64,000 nucleotides of DNA. Source: Moraxellaceae bacterium AER2_44_116 (GTDB taxonomy: Bacteria > Pseudomonadota > Gammaproteobacteria > Pseudomonadales > Moraxellaceae). Both the position numbers and the translations under genes were made by a program. Location of the stretch: NCBI GenBank assembly GCA_006546595.1, contig VIAD01000002.1, forward strand, positions 189,510 through 253,509, read 5' to 3'. A model generated the notes under the pieces. That model was given only the letters and a program-made list of their open reading frames with translations, did no database searches and was not told the origin of the DNA. Numbering within the stretch: the first letter of the stretch is position 1; the number at the start of each line of letters is the position of its first letter. This document shows positions 1 to 8,028 of this stretch, piece by piece.

Positions 1-826
1 TTTAGATCGTTATGCCGAAGCCGAGGAAGCATATCGTCAAGCGATTGCGTTAGATGCTAAAGAGGCTTATCCATGGGTTTGTTTAGGCAGTTTATTGAAA
101 AATCATTTAGATCGTTATGCCGAAGCCGAGGAAGCATATCGTCAAGCGATTGCGTTAGATGCTAAAGAGGCTTATCCATGGGTTTGTTTAGGAAATTTAT
201 TGCAAGATCATTTAGGTTGTTATGCCGAAGCCGAGGAAGCATATCGTCAAGCGATTCTCTTGGATGCAAGTAATGCTATACCGTGGAATGGCTTAGGGAA
301 TTTATTGCAAGATCATTTAGGTCGTTATGCAGAAGCTATATCTGCTTATCAAAAAGCGATAGAGATTGATCCTCAATATAATTATGCTATTGCCAATTTG
401 GCACGTTTATATGCGTTTTTAAATCATCATGAGCAAGCTATCGTGAGCTTTAGAGAGGCTGTGAAAAAAGCAGATATTGATGCTGAGCCTGAGTTAATTT
501 TGCAAGCAAATTTATATTTATGTAATCAAGATACGGCTATGCAAGCACTCGTTACAATTGCTGAAAAAGCCAGTCAAGGTAGTAAATATGATTTTAATTT
601 ATTGAAAGAGCAGGCTTTTGAGTGTCAGCGTATAGGTATTGGCCATCCTTTAGCGCAGCTAATGGAAAAAAGTCATTATGCTGATTTTCTCCAACCCTTT
701 AGTATTGCTTTGCAGGTGGTTAATGGCCAAACGTCTTTATTAGATGGCGTTGCGCCAGAATTACAAGCTTTAATCAACGATATCGTTGAGCTGTTAAAAA
801 ACGCAACTAAGCCTGCTCGTACTTAA
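1..826 (+). CDS. TPR repeat protein, 5' end outside the window
   Basis: The frame is open from base 2 to the stop at 824-826, so the gene starts left of the window; the in-frame ATG at 95 is only an internal Met. The N-terminal part visible is a row of 35-residue tetratricopeptide repeats (pattern YAEAEEAYRQAI..D...A...LG.LL), followed by two more diverged repeats (YAEAISAYQKAIEIDP, EQAIVSFREAV) and a roughly 110-residue C-terminal region without a recognised motif. TPRs form helical scaffolds for protein-protein contacts; the partner cannot be told here. The first units are almost identical at the DNA level, so copy number probably changes by slippage or recombination. No transmembrane segment is seen in the visible part. 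Confidence 0.85.
   Translation, partial: LDRYAEAEEAYRQAIALDAKEAYPWVCLGSLLKNHLDRYAEAEEAYRQAIALDAKEAYPWVCLGNLLQDHLGCYAEAEEAYRQAILLDASNAIPWNGLGNLLQDHLGRYAEAISAYQKAIEIDPQYNYAIANLARLYAFLNHHEQAIVSFREAVKKADIDAEPELILQANLYLCNQDTAMQALVTIAEKASQGSKYDFNLLKEQAFECQRIGIGHPLAQLMEKSHYADFLQPFSIALQVVNGQTSLLDGVAPELQALINDIVELLKNATKPART
2..316 (+). repeat. 105-bp tandem repeats encoding TPR units
   Basis: Three in-phase 105-bp units begin at 2, 107 and 212, and a more diverged one begins at 317. Units 1 and 2 differ only at a few bases near their 3' ends (ggcagt versus ggaaat, and ttgaaaaat versus ttgcaagat). Each unit encodes one 35-residue TPR. The array probably continues left of the window. Confidence 0.9.
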
Positions 827-1003
827 CGGAAAAGTTGTACGTCAAAGTAATGGCCGCATTAGTCTATGCTGCCATTCTCCCCAAAATCCTACCCCACAGC
901 GACTTTTAAGGACTTACGCGGTTATCGCTTATTTGTTCGCACTTCGGACGTTTCCAACGTCTTCATACTAACAAAACGCGCTAATTGCAGTGCAATGCGT
1001 AAG

Positions 1004-2680
1004 TCACATTATCTCCACCACCCCAAACCGATTCACCCCACTCACCAATGCCTTAATCGACGCACTAATCATATTGCTATCAATCCCCACGCCATAACAA
1101 GCACCCGTTACCCCTTGTTGTGTCATTTCCATAAAGGTACAGGCTTGGGCGTTTGCACCATCAACATCGGCATTCATTGAGCGTTCTTCATAACTACGTA
1201 CTTGCACATAAATCCCTGCGCCATGTAACGCATTCACTGCCGCTTCAATTGGGCCATTGCCATAACCTGTTAATACTTGCGTTACGCCATGAATATCAAT
1301 CACTAAACGAATGCCTTGGTTTTTGCCGTGTTCAAACAAATGATATTCGCGGTAGCAAACGGGCGCGTTACTCTGTAAATAGGTTTGGCTAAACAACTGC
1401 CAAATTTGTTGAGCACTGATTTCGCCGCCTACGCTATCGGTATGTTGTTGCACCACGCCCGAAAACTCGACTTGCAAACGACGCGGCATCACCACGCCAT
1501 AGCTGTTTTCTAACAAATAGGCCACGCCACCTTTACCCGATTGGCTATTCACCCGAATCACCGAATCATAACTACGGCCAACATCGGCAGGGTCAATCGG
1601 CAAGTAGGGCATATTCCAATAGCTGTCCGCTTGCTGCACAGAAAAGCCTTTTTTAATCGCGTCTTGGTGCGAGCCAGAAAATGCGGTAAACACCAAATCG
1701 CCAACATAAGGATGACGCGGATGAATCGGTAATTGTGTGCAATGCTCAACGGTACGCGCAACAGTGTCGATGTCGGAAAAATCCAAATTCGGTGTAATGC
1801 CTTGGCTATACAAATTCAACGCCAAGGTCACCAAGTCAACATTGCCCGTCCGTTCACCATGACCAAACAAACAACCTTCAACCCGTTCCGCGCCTGCCAT
1901 CAAGCCTAATTCAGTGGCGGCAACGGCAGTGCCTCGGTCATTGTGGGGATGCAAACTGATAATCACGCTATCCCGACGTGCTAAGTGACGACCCATCCAT
2001 TCAATTTGATCGGCATAGACATTCGGTGTTGCTACTTCAACAGTGGCAGGCAAATTCAAAATCACTTTATTGCTTGGCGTTGCGCCCCATGTTTCAGTGA
2101 CGGCATCACATACTTCTTTGGCAAAATCCAATTCGGTGGCGGTAAAGGTTTCGGGACTGTATTCCAATTGCCATTCGGTTGAGGGTTGCTCTGCCGTCAA
2201 TTGTTTAATCAACGACACGGCATTGACGGCCATTTCGAGTACTTCGCGTTTGCTCAAATTAAAAACAATATCGCGGAACGGTTCCGAAGTGGCGTTATAG
2301 ACATGAACAATCGCCTTTTTAGCACCGCGTAATGACTCCATCGTCCGACGAATCAAATGCTCACGCGCTTGCGTTAAGACAATAATCGTCACGTCATCGG
2401 GAATATGACCATCTTCAATCAGGGTACGGACAAAATCAAAATCGGTTTGCGAAGCCGATGGAAAAGACACTTCAATTTCTTTAAAGCCAATGTCGCACAA
2501 CATCTTAAACATCTGCATTTTGCGCGCGCCATTCATCGGCTCAAACAACGATTGGTTGCCATCACGCAAATCGGTACTCATCCAAATCGGGGCTTGGGTG
2601 ATGGTGCGACTTGGCCATTGACGGTTAGGCAAGTTAATCGCAGGAAAAGCGCGGTATTTGCTAGAAGGATTTTTTAACAT
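1004..2680 (-). CDS. leuA: 2-isopropylmalate synthase, long type
   Basis: Condenses acetyl-CoA with 2-oxoisovalerate, the first committed step of leucine synthesis, in the cytoplasm. The sequence shows the HMGL-like TIM barrel with the N-terminal metal/substrate signature (STDLRDGNQSL), the HPHNDRGTAVA motif and GHGERTGN, then a C-terminal LeuA allosteric domain ending in a G.G.IEAAVNAL-type stretch and GVGIDSNMI. I start it at the Met at 2680 (MLKNPSSKYRAFP), which matches the usual N-terminus of the 550-560-residue class. An in-frame ATG at 2719 would add 13 residues (rich in Ile and Leu) and cannot be excluded. It is divergent from an Lrp-type regulator, a common partner of branched-chain amino-acid genes. 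Confidence 0.95.
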   Translation of the reverse strand: MLKNPSSKYRAFPAINLPNRQWPSRTITQAPIWMSTDLRDGNQSLFEPMNGARKMQMFKMLCDIGFKEIEVSFPSASQTDFDFVRTLIEDGHIPDDVTIIVLTQAREHLIRRTMESLRGAKKAIVHVYNATSEPFRDIVFNLSKREVLEMAVNAVSLIKQLTAEQPSTEWQLEYSPETFTATELDFAKEVCDAVTETWGATPSNKVILNLPATVEVATPNVYADQIEWMGRHLARRDSVIISLHPHNDRGTAVAATELGLMAGAERVEGCLFGHGERTGNVDLVTLALNLYSQGITPNLDFSDIDTVARTVEHCTQLPIHPRHPYVGDLVFTAFSGSHQDAIKKGFSVQQADSYWNMPYLPIDPADVGRSYDSVIRVNSQSGKGGVAYLLENSYGVVMPRRLQVEFSGVVQQHTDSVGGEISAQQIWQLFSQTYLQSNAPVCYREYHLFEHGKNQGIRLVIDIHGVTQVLTGYGNGPIEAAVNALHGAGIYVQVRSYEERSMNADVDGANAQACTFMEMTQQGVTGACYGVGIDSNMISASIKALVSGVNRFGVVEIM

Positions 2681-2846
2681 GATGCTGTCCAATAATATGT
2701 TTTTGCTTGTCATTATCATAAGAAAAATCTGTTAGCAGGGGATTGCGAGTTATGTTGATATTTAATGATTTTCAGCAATAAAAATGCGTTAAATTTGTTA
2801 TAGTTGATATTTAATGCTAATAATAATTATATATACAAAGATTTCG

Positions 2847-2899
2847 CCGTTCGTGGTGAGCCTGTCGAACCACCCTTCGACAAGCTCAGGGTGAACGGA
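2847..2899. repeat. Dispersed palindromic repeat (TTCGACAAGCTCAG type)
   Basis: An imperfect inverted repeat: gttcgtggtgagcctgtcgaa, a short spacer, then ttcgacaagctcagggtgaac. Its core recurs at 28421-28483 in this window and is related to the TTCGACTCCGCTCAG elements elsewhere. It fills much of the leuA/lrp intergenic gap and explains a meaningless open frame on the minus strand at 2798-3058. Confidence 0.75.
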
Positions 2900-3056
2900 A
2901 AGTACAAACAAAATTCCGTTCATGTACTGATGTAGTCGTTTGTATTTTTCAAGGATGCCGAGTTCTGTGCCACAAATGGTTTTGCTTACTTTTGTCGAAA
3001 CAAAAGTGAGACCTGCGGTAGGCAATGGAAAGTAGATTTTACCAATGAGAGTTATC

Positions 3057-3521
3057 ATGACCTTAGACCGCTACGACCGCCACATTCTCGACCTGCTACA
3101 ACAAGACAGCCGCATCAGCAACCAAGACCTTGCCGATAAAATTGGCCTCACACCATCTCCCTGTTTACGACGCGTGAAAACCCTAGAAGACGCAGGCTTT
3201 ATTACCGCCTATCGCGCCTTAGTGGATGCGCGTAAATTGGGTTTGACGTTGATGGCGTTAATTCATATTTCGATGGATCAACATACGCCAGAACGCTTTC
3301 AGCATTTTGAAGCCAGTATTGTTGATATTCCCGAAGTGTTAGAGTGTTTATTGATTACGGGACAGTCGGCAGATTATCAGTTGAAAGTGGTGGTCAAAGA
3401 CATGGATGCCTATCAAGAATTATTGCTTAATCGACTGACCCGTATTACGGGCGTAACGGGTGTGCATAGTAGTTTTGTGTTGCGGCGCGTGGTGGATAGA
3501 ACAGCGTTGCCAGTCACTTGA
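3057..3521 (+). CDS. Lrp/AsnC family transcriptional regulator
   Basis: A 154-residue protein with the AsnC-type N-terminal helix-turn-helix (residues 1-60: LDRYDRHILDLLQQDSRISN, then DLADKIGLTPSPCLRRVKTLE) and a C-terminal RAM/AsnC effector domain (about 65-145). The similarity to E. coli Lrp, including SPCL.RV..LE, is strong. Such proteins form octamers, bind amino acids and control amino-acid metabolism. I chose the Met at 3057, preceded by gagag; an ATG at 3045 would add four residues. It lies divergent to leuA, so regulation of leucine synthesis is a reasonable guess but not shown. Confidence 0.9.
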   Translation: MTLDRYDRHILDLLQQDSRISNQDLADKIGLTPSPCLRRVKTLEDAGFITAYRALVDARKLGLTLMALIHISMDQHTPERFQHFEASIVDIPEVLECLLITGQSADYQLKVVVKDMDAYQELLLNRLTRITGVTGVHSSFVLRRVVDRTALPVT

Positions 3522-3533
3522 TGAGTCAAAAAT

Positions 3534-3908
3534 ATGTCATCGTTGATTTATTTAACCTATAAAAATGACGAAGTGATTTTAGATAAAGATTTTCAGTTTA
3601 TTTTATTAAACAATGGCTTAAATTTACTCTCTGAATCAACGTATCGTTTAATGATGGGGCAGTTGGCAGATATTTGCCAAACCGAAAAACAAGTGTCCAT
3701 CGCATTATTTAGGCGATGGCTTAATGCAGTTGAGCAAGAGTTAACAGATAGTTTTTGCCGTTTTGATGCGTGTGATTATGTTGTCGAAGGTGTTGAGGCT
3801 GATAGTTTCGTGGCGAGTTATTTTATCCCCACTTTAACGTCAACTCATCACCTACTCAATCTTGCGGAGCAAGAGCAGTATTTGTTTCTGGACAGTTGTT
3901 GTGTCTGA
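3534..3908 (+). CDS. Hypothetical protein downstream of the Lrp-type regulator
   Basis: A 124-residue protein starting 12 bases after the regulator's stop, so probably co-transcribed with it. No signal peptide, membrane segment or family motif is recognised. Sequence features: an acidic, mixed alpha/beta-looking chain ending in CCV, with cysteines at several places. Its stop codon lies inside the hairpin at 3906-3929, which supports it being the last gene of its transcript. Function unknown. Confidence 0.6.
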   Translation: MSSLIYLTYKNDEVILDKDFQFILLNNGLNLLSESTYRLMMGQLADICQTEKQVSIALFRRWLNAVEQELTDSFCRFDACDYVVEGVEADSFVASYFIPTLTSTHHLLNLAEQEQYLFLDSCCV

Positions 3909-3929
3909 GCCAAGTAACAACTTGGCTCA
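3906..3929. terminator. Hairpin between convergent genes
   Basis: A perfect 10-bp stem, tgagccaagt / acttggctca, with an aaca loop, between the stop of the hypothetical gene and the convergent outer-membrane protein gene. There is no long T tract on either side, so it may act mainly as a 3'-end stabiliser or a factor-assisted terminator for both directions. Confidence 0.6.
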
Positions 3930-3944
3930 TCTGTCACGATGTTG

Positions 3945-5105
3945 TTAGATTTTAAAACCAAGTTGTAAGCCAACACCTGCGGTATCGCCGTCACCTAACA
4001 TCGCAGCAATATCAATATTCAAACGGTCAAAAGGAGTAATACCAATACCCGCCGTCACGACATCAGAAACATTGCTTTTGCTATCTGTGCGATAACCAGC
4101 GCGTAAGTGAAAGTGCCGACCTGCCGACAACTCCATGCCCACACGCGTAAATTGTGTTTCGAGTAATTTATCGAAGCCTTTGCGTGGTGTTAAATCGGTA
4201 TTGGCTTCAACTTTAAAATAATTGTTGCTGTAACCAACTGCTGCAACAGCAACAGGTGCAAGGTCATATTCGCTGTTGATGCCCGTTACTTTGTTTTTAG
4301 GCCCTTCAAAGGTTTTGCCGATGAGATTTTCAACCGTGGCGGCAACACTAAAACTTTTTTCTGCTCCAAAGCGCATAATGCCGCCAATGTCCATGTTGAC
4401 GTTATTGTGGGTTTTTAGATCGTTACTGTCGCTAATATCAGCGGTATCAAACTGGGTAACTTTTGCAGAATAGGAAATTAAGTCTATTTGTTGTCCTTTT
4501 AAGGTCAAACCCACTTCAAGGCCGTTTTCAAATGGTTTGCCAAACATCAAACCCGCTTCGGTAATACCAATCGCAGAAGCATCAACGGTCGATTGGAGAT
4601 TGTTTAAGTTGCAAGATAGGCCAGCAACACAGCTATTTAATTGAATAAAGTCACTGGGATGATAATTAAACGCAGTGCCAAACGAGACCTTACTTTTGGT
4701 CATAAAAGCCATTGGTATATTTTTGTTAGGAATGCCAATTAATAACGCAGCACCAACATCAACCAAAGCCAACTTCTTGTTTAATGCTTTCATCGCTTGG
4801 TTAACAGCGTTTGCACTGCCATGTCCCGCTTCTAAGTTATCAATGGCGACTTGCACATCGTCTGTTTTTTGGATCATGCCATCTTTGTCTGAGGCAAAAA
4901 GCCCAACATTGAGTGCCAAACTAAAATCATCATCTTTATCAAAACTGCTGAGTAATGCAGGGTTTTTCAGCGATTGATTATATTCACCCATCGTTAAGCC
5001 CACACCGCCACGCGCCATAGAGCGGGCATCACTAACTTCGGCAAAGCTAACAATAGGAGCAAAACCCATTGTCACGAGGGAAATATAAAGAGGAAGTTTA
5101 CGCAT
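3945..5105 (-). CDS. Exported outer-membrane beta-barrel protein, TraF_2/FadL-like
   Basis: A 386-residue protein with a clear signal peptide (MRKLPLYISLVTMGFAPIVS, cleavage near SFA-EV). The mature N-terminus (DARSMARGGVGLTMGEYNQS, then KNPALLSSFD) is typical of the family that databases call conjugal transfer protein TraF (PF13729), which is related to outer-membrane barrels of the FadL/OmpP1 kind. The rest is alternating beta-rich sequence ending in VGLQLGFKI. Despite the database name nothing here points to conjugation; a chromosomal outer-membrane protein is more likely. An AGGATA ribosome site lies 8 bases ahead of the ATG. It stands alone between convergent and divergent neighbours. 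Confidence 0.7.
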   Translation of the reverse strand: MRKLPLYISLVTMGFAPIVSFAEVSDARSMARGGVGLTMGEYNQSLKNPALLSSFDKDDDFSLALNVGLFASDKDGMIQKTDDVQVAIDNLEAGHGSANAVNQAMKALNKKLALVDVGAALLIGIPNKNIPMAFMTKSKVSFGTAFNYHPSDFIQLNSCVAGLSCNLNNLQSTVDASAIGITEAGLMFGKPFENGLEVGLTLKGQQIDLISYSAKVTQFDTADISDSNDLKTHNNVNMDIGGIMRFGAEKSFSVAATVENLIGKTFEGPKNKVTGINSEYDLAPVAVAAVGYSNNYFKVEANTDLTPRKGFDKLLETQFTRVGMELSAGRHFHLRAGYRTDSKSNVSDVVTAGIGITPFDRLNIDIAAMLGDGDTAGVGLQLGFKI

Positions 5106-5342
5106 ATCAGAGTATCCTTATCTATCTTGAGTTTTTGACTAAGTCACTGGGCAAAACGGACGGCTAAAAATCAGTATAGTCATCACTAACTATATGCTCT
5201 TCTATTGATTATGTCGCTTTTGTGTACATTCGACAATATCGATGATGAGAGTTGTATCTGTCAGGACTTTTTAACTAGCGGTTAACTTCAACAGTCGCCA
5301 TAATCGTCTTCCCCTCATTTTTTCAATATCTTCATTTTTTCT

Positions 5343-5753
5343 ATGAAAAAAACTGACCTCTGTCCTTGTTGCTCAGGAAAATCTTATGGCGATTGCTGTA
5401 ACGTATTTTTAGGGAGTACCACACCTGCACCCACAGCCGAGCAGCTCATGCGTTCTCGTTACACGGCTTTCACCTTAGAAAAAGCCCATTATTTAGTCGA
5501 AACGCACCATACTCAATCGCGCAAACAAGACGAGCTTAAAGCACTGAAAAAATCATTTAAAGGAATGATGTGGATAGGTTTAGAAATTATCGCCACCAAC
5601 GCAGGGACAGCAGCAGATAGTCAAGGTGAAGTCGAATTTATCGCTCATTTTAAGAGTGTTGGCAAAGTAGGCTATTTACACGAGCGTTCACGCTTTTCTA
5701 AAGAGGAAGGGCGTTGGTTTTATGTCGATGGTGACATTCTGTCCGATGCTTAA
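5343..5753 (+). CDS. YchJ family protein with SEC-C zinc motif
   Basis: A 136-residue protein. The N-terminal CPCCSGKSYGDCC is the SEC-C zinc-binding motif, followed by the conserved MRSRYTAF segment and an NTF2-like domain ending in GRWFYVDGDIL. This is the UPF0225/YchJ layout and length. The biochemical role of the family is not established; SEC-C motifs elsewhere bind zinc and contact ribosomes or SecB. It is a single gene with no evident operon partners. Confidence 0.9.
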   Translation: MKKTDLCPCCSGKSYGDCCNVFLGSTTPAPTAEQLMRSRYTAFTLEKAHYLVETHHTQSRKQDELKALKKSFKGMMWIGLEIIATNAGTAADSQGEVEFIAHFKSVGKVGYLHERSRFSKEEGRWFYVDGDILSDA

Positions 5754-5897
5754 GAGTCCCTTAAGCTTTTCTCTTTAAAATGGGCAAAGCCAAAGAGTTG
5801 CCATTTTCTCATTGTAATCCTTTGTTGATGACATAGTGATGACAGGCATTTGTTTTTATTATCAGTCTGCATCTTTTTATGCTTAGGGATTTTTTCC

Positions 5898-7832
5898 ATG
5901 TTACAGCTTCACCGAACGCTTTGGCGTTTAAACTTGCCTGCATTGCTGGCAATGATGACGGTTATTGCATTTACCGTATTGCGTGTTGCGCTGTTAAGCC
6001 GTTGCTGGAGTGAAATTTCCTTTAACCTGCCAGATTTAGCGGGGCTTTTTCTGCGCGGTTTATTGTTTGATACGGTGGTTGCCGCTTACGTTTATGGCTT
6101 TTTTAGCCTGTTTGGTTTGTTAATGCCTGAGCGTTTGCGCCAAAGTGTTGGGGGGCATCGGGCGACACTGGGTGTGGCGTGGGTGTATTCGTTTGCTTTG
6201 GGTTTTGTCGTGGTTGCCGAGTGGTTTTTTTGGAGTGAATTCAGTGTTCGCATGAATTTTATTGCCGTTGATTATTTGATTTATCGTCGTGAAGTGACGG
6301 GCAATATTCAAGAGTCTTATGCCGTTGTGCCTATTTTAAGTTCAGTAGCAGTGATTGCGGCAGGTGTGGTGTGGCTGATTCGCCAACGGATTCAAACCAG
6401 TATTAATCATCCTTTAACCCTCAAATTACGCGTGTTAACAGCGTTCGTCACTATATTAATTGTAGGCGTGGCAGGCTCTTTAAGTGGTGACCGTGTCCCC
6501 GCACTTTCTAATAATATGTATGTGGAAGAGCTCGCCCATAACGGCGCATTTCAATTCTTTTATGCCTTTAGACATAATGACTTAGAGTACGACAAATTTT
6601 ATCAGTTAGCGGCTGATCCGCAAAAAGCATCTGACTTATTAAAAGCCAATGTTGTCTTGCCGAATGAGCAATTATTGCACCCTCATGAGTTATTTGATGT
6701 GACTCGACGAGTGACCGCCAAAGAACCTGAACGTCATTTAAATGTCATGCTAATTTCAGTCGAAAGTTTAAGCGGCGATTACATGACTGCCTTTGGCAGC
6801 AAAGATAATGTCACACCAGAGCTCGATAAACTGGCCAAAGAAAGTCTATTCTTTACGCATTATTATGCAACGGGTAATCGCACGGTGCGTGGTTTAGAAG
6901 CCTTAACATTGGGTATTCCGCCAACACCGGGTAGCGCGGTTGTTCGTCGTCCTAATAATTCGGGCTTGTTTTCTTTAGCCTCAGTATTAAACGCCAAAGG
7001 TTATGATAGTAAGTTTATTTATGGCGGCTATGGCTATTTTGACAATATGAATGCGTTTTTTGCAGGCAATGGTTATCAAGTAGTTGACCGTACTGACTTT
7101 GCCGAAGATGAGAAACTATTTGGCAATGTTTGGGGGGTCGCTGACGAGTATTTGTTCCTGCGTTCGATGCGTGAGGCGGATAAAAGCTATCAAGCGAAAA
7201 AGCCGTTTTTCTCTATTATTATGACCACGACCAATCATCGCCCTTATACTTTTCCTGAAGGTCGAGTGGTGGGTAAACAGAAAAGCTGGATGGGTGCGGT
7301 GCGCTATACCGACTGGTCAATTGTGAATTTTATTAACGAGTCACGCAAAAAGCCGTGGTTTAACGATACCATTTTTGTCATCAGTGCCGATCATTGTGCA
7401 GGTAGCGCGGGTAAAACGGCTGTGCCTGTTGACCGTTATCAAATCCCGTTGATTATTTACGCGCCGAAGTATGTACAGCCGAAAGAAATTAGCCAGTTGG
7501 CTAGCCAAATGGATGTGCCGTCCACTATTTTAGGCTTATTGAATATGAACTATGTCAGCCGCTTTTTTGGCCGTGATATTTTGCGTACACCACCTGAACA
7601 GGGCAGAGCATTGATTGCGACGTATCAACGGATGGGTTTGTATAAAGACAATGACTTGGTGATTTTGTCGCCACAACGTCGTGTCGAGTTGCATCGTGAC
7701 CCGCTGGGCAAAGATGAGATTTTGCCACCGTCGAGTAATCAGGCATTAACTGATAGTGCGATTGCTTATTATCAGGGTGGTGATTATGTGTTGCGGCATG
7801 AGTTGTTGAAGGCATTGCCGCAGGGGAAATAG
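5898..7832 (+). CDS. LTA synthase family membrane sulfatase-fold transferase
   Basis: A 644-residue inner-membrane protein. About five hydrophobic segments fill residues 1-210, then a large periplasmic sulfatase/alkaline-phosphatase-fold domain (MLISVESLSGDYMTAFG with the metal-binding Glu, TGNRTVRGLEAL with the likely nucleophile Thr, and FVISADHCAGSAGK with the Asp-His metal ligands). Relatives transfer phosphoglycerol or phosphoethanolamine from phospholipids to glycans. I chose the ATG at 5898 because AGGGA sits 8 bases upstream; the open frame extends up to a TTG at 5850. The exact acceptor cannot be told from sequence. Confidence 0.85.
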   Translation: MLQLHRTLWRLNLPALLAMMTVIAFTVLRVALLSRCWSEISFNLPDLAGLFLRGLLFDTVVAAYVYGFFSLFGLLMPERLRQSVGGHRATLGVAWVYSFALGFVVVAEWFFWSEFSVRMNFIAVDYLIYRREVTGNIQESYAVVPILSSVAVIAAGVVWLIRQRIQTSINHPLTLKLRVLTAFVTILIVGVAGSLSGDRVPALSNNMYVEELAHNGAFQFFYAFRHNDLEYDKFYQLAADPQKASDLLKANVVLPNEQLLHPHELFDVTRRVTAKEPERHLNVMLISVESLSGDYMTAFGSKDNVTPELDKLAKESLFFTHYYATGNRTVRGLEALTLGIPPTPGSAVVRRPNNSGLFSLASVLNAKGYDSKFIYGGYGYFDNMNAFFAGNGYQVVDRTDFAEDEKLFGNVWGVADEYLFLRSMREADKSYQAKKPFFSIIMTTTNHRPYTFPEGRVVGKQKSWMGAVRYTDWSIVNFINESRKKPWFNDTIFVISADHCAGSAGKTAVPVDRYQIPLIIYAPKYVQPKEISQLASQMDVPSTILGLLNMNYVSRFFGRDILRTPPEQGRALIATYQRMGLYKDNDLVILSPQRRVELHRDPLGKDEILPPSSNQALTDSAIAYYQGGDYVLRHELLKALPQGK

Positions 7833-8028
7833 GAAGTAGTTCAAGTGAACAATATTTCGCCTTTCTGAGGTGGTAGTTTATAGGCTGGTTAACTAATAAA
7901 CAGTAGTAGTTGGTACATTGACCACTTCATGTTTTTGTTTTTCTGTTAATTGTACGATGACGACGTGCTAGAAAAAATCACGTAAAAATTATACAATCCT
8001 GTTACATATCACTGACAGGGAAATATAA

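Noticed and set aside
866..1180. 104-codon frame antisense to the 3' end of leuA
   Set aside because: The leuA coding evidence is strong and this frame has no family content.
2681..2719. N-terminal extension of LeuA as a leucine leader peptide
   Set aside because: It has Ile and Leu codons but no stop of its own and no attenuator-like hairpins; it is just an alternative in-frame start.
2798..3058. 86-codon open frame on the minus strand between leuA and the Lrp gene
   Set aside because: Its middle is a translated palindromic repeat (the SVHPELVEG phrase typical of this element) and it has no ribosome site or family content.
3945..5105. Conjugation function for the TraF-named protein
   Set aside because: The database name of the family suggests it, but no other transfer gene is present and the sequence looks like an outer-membrane barrel.
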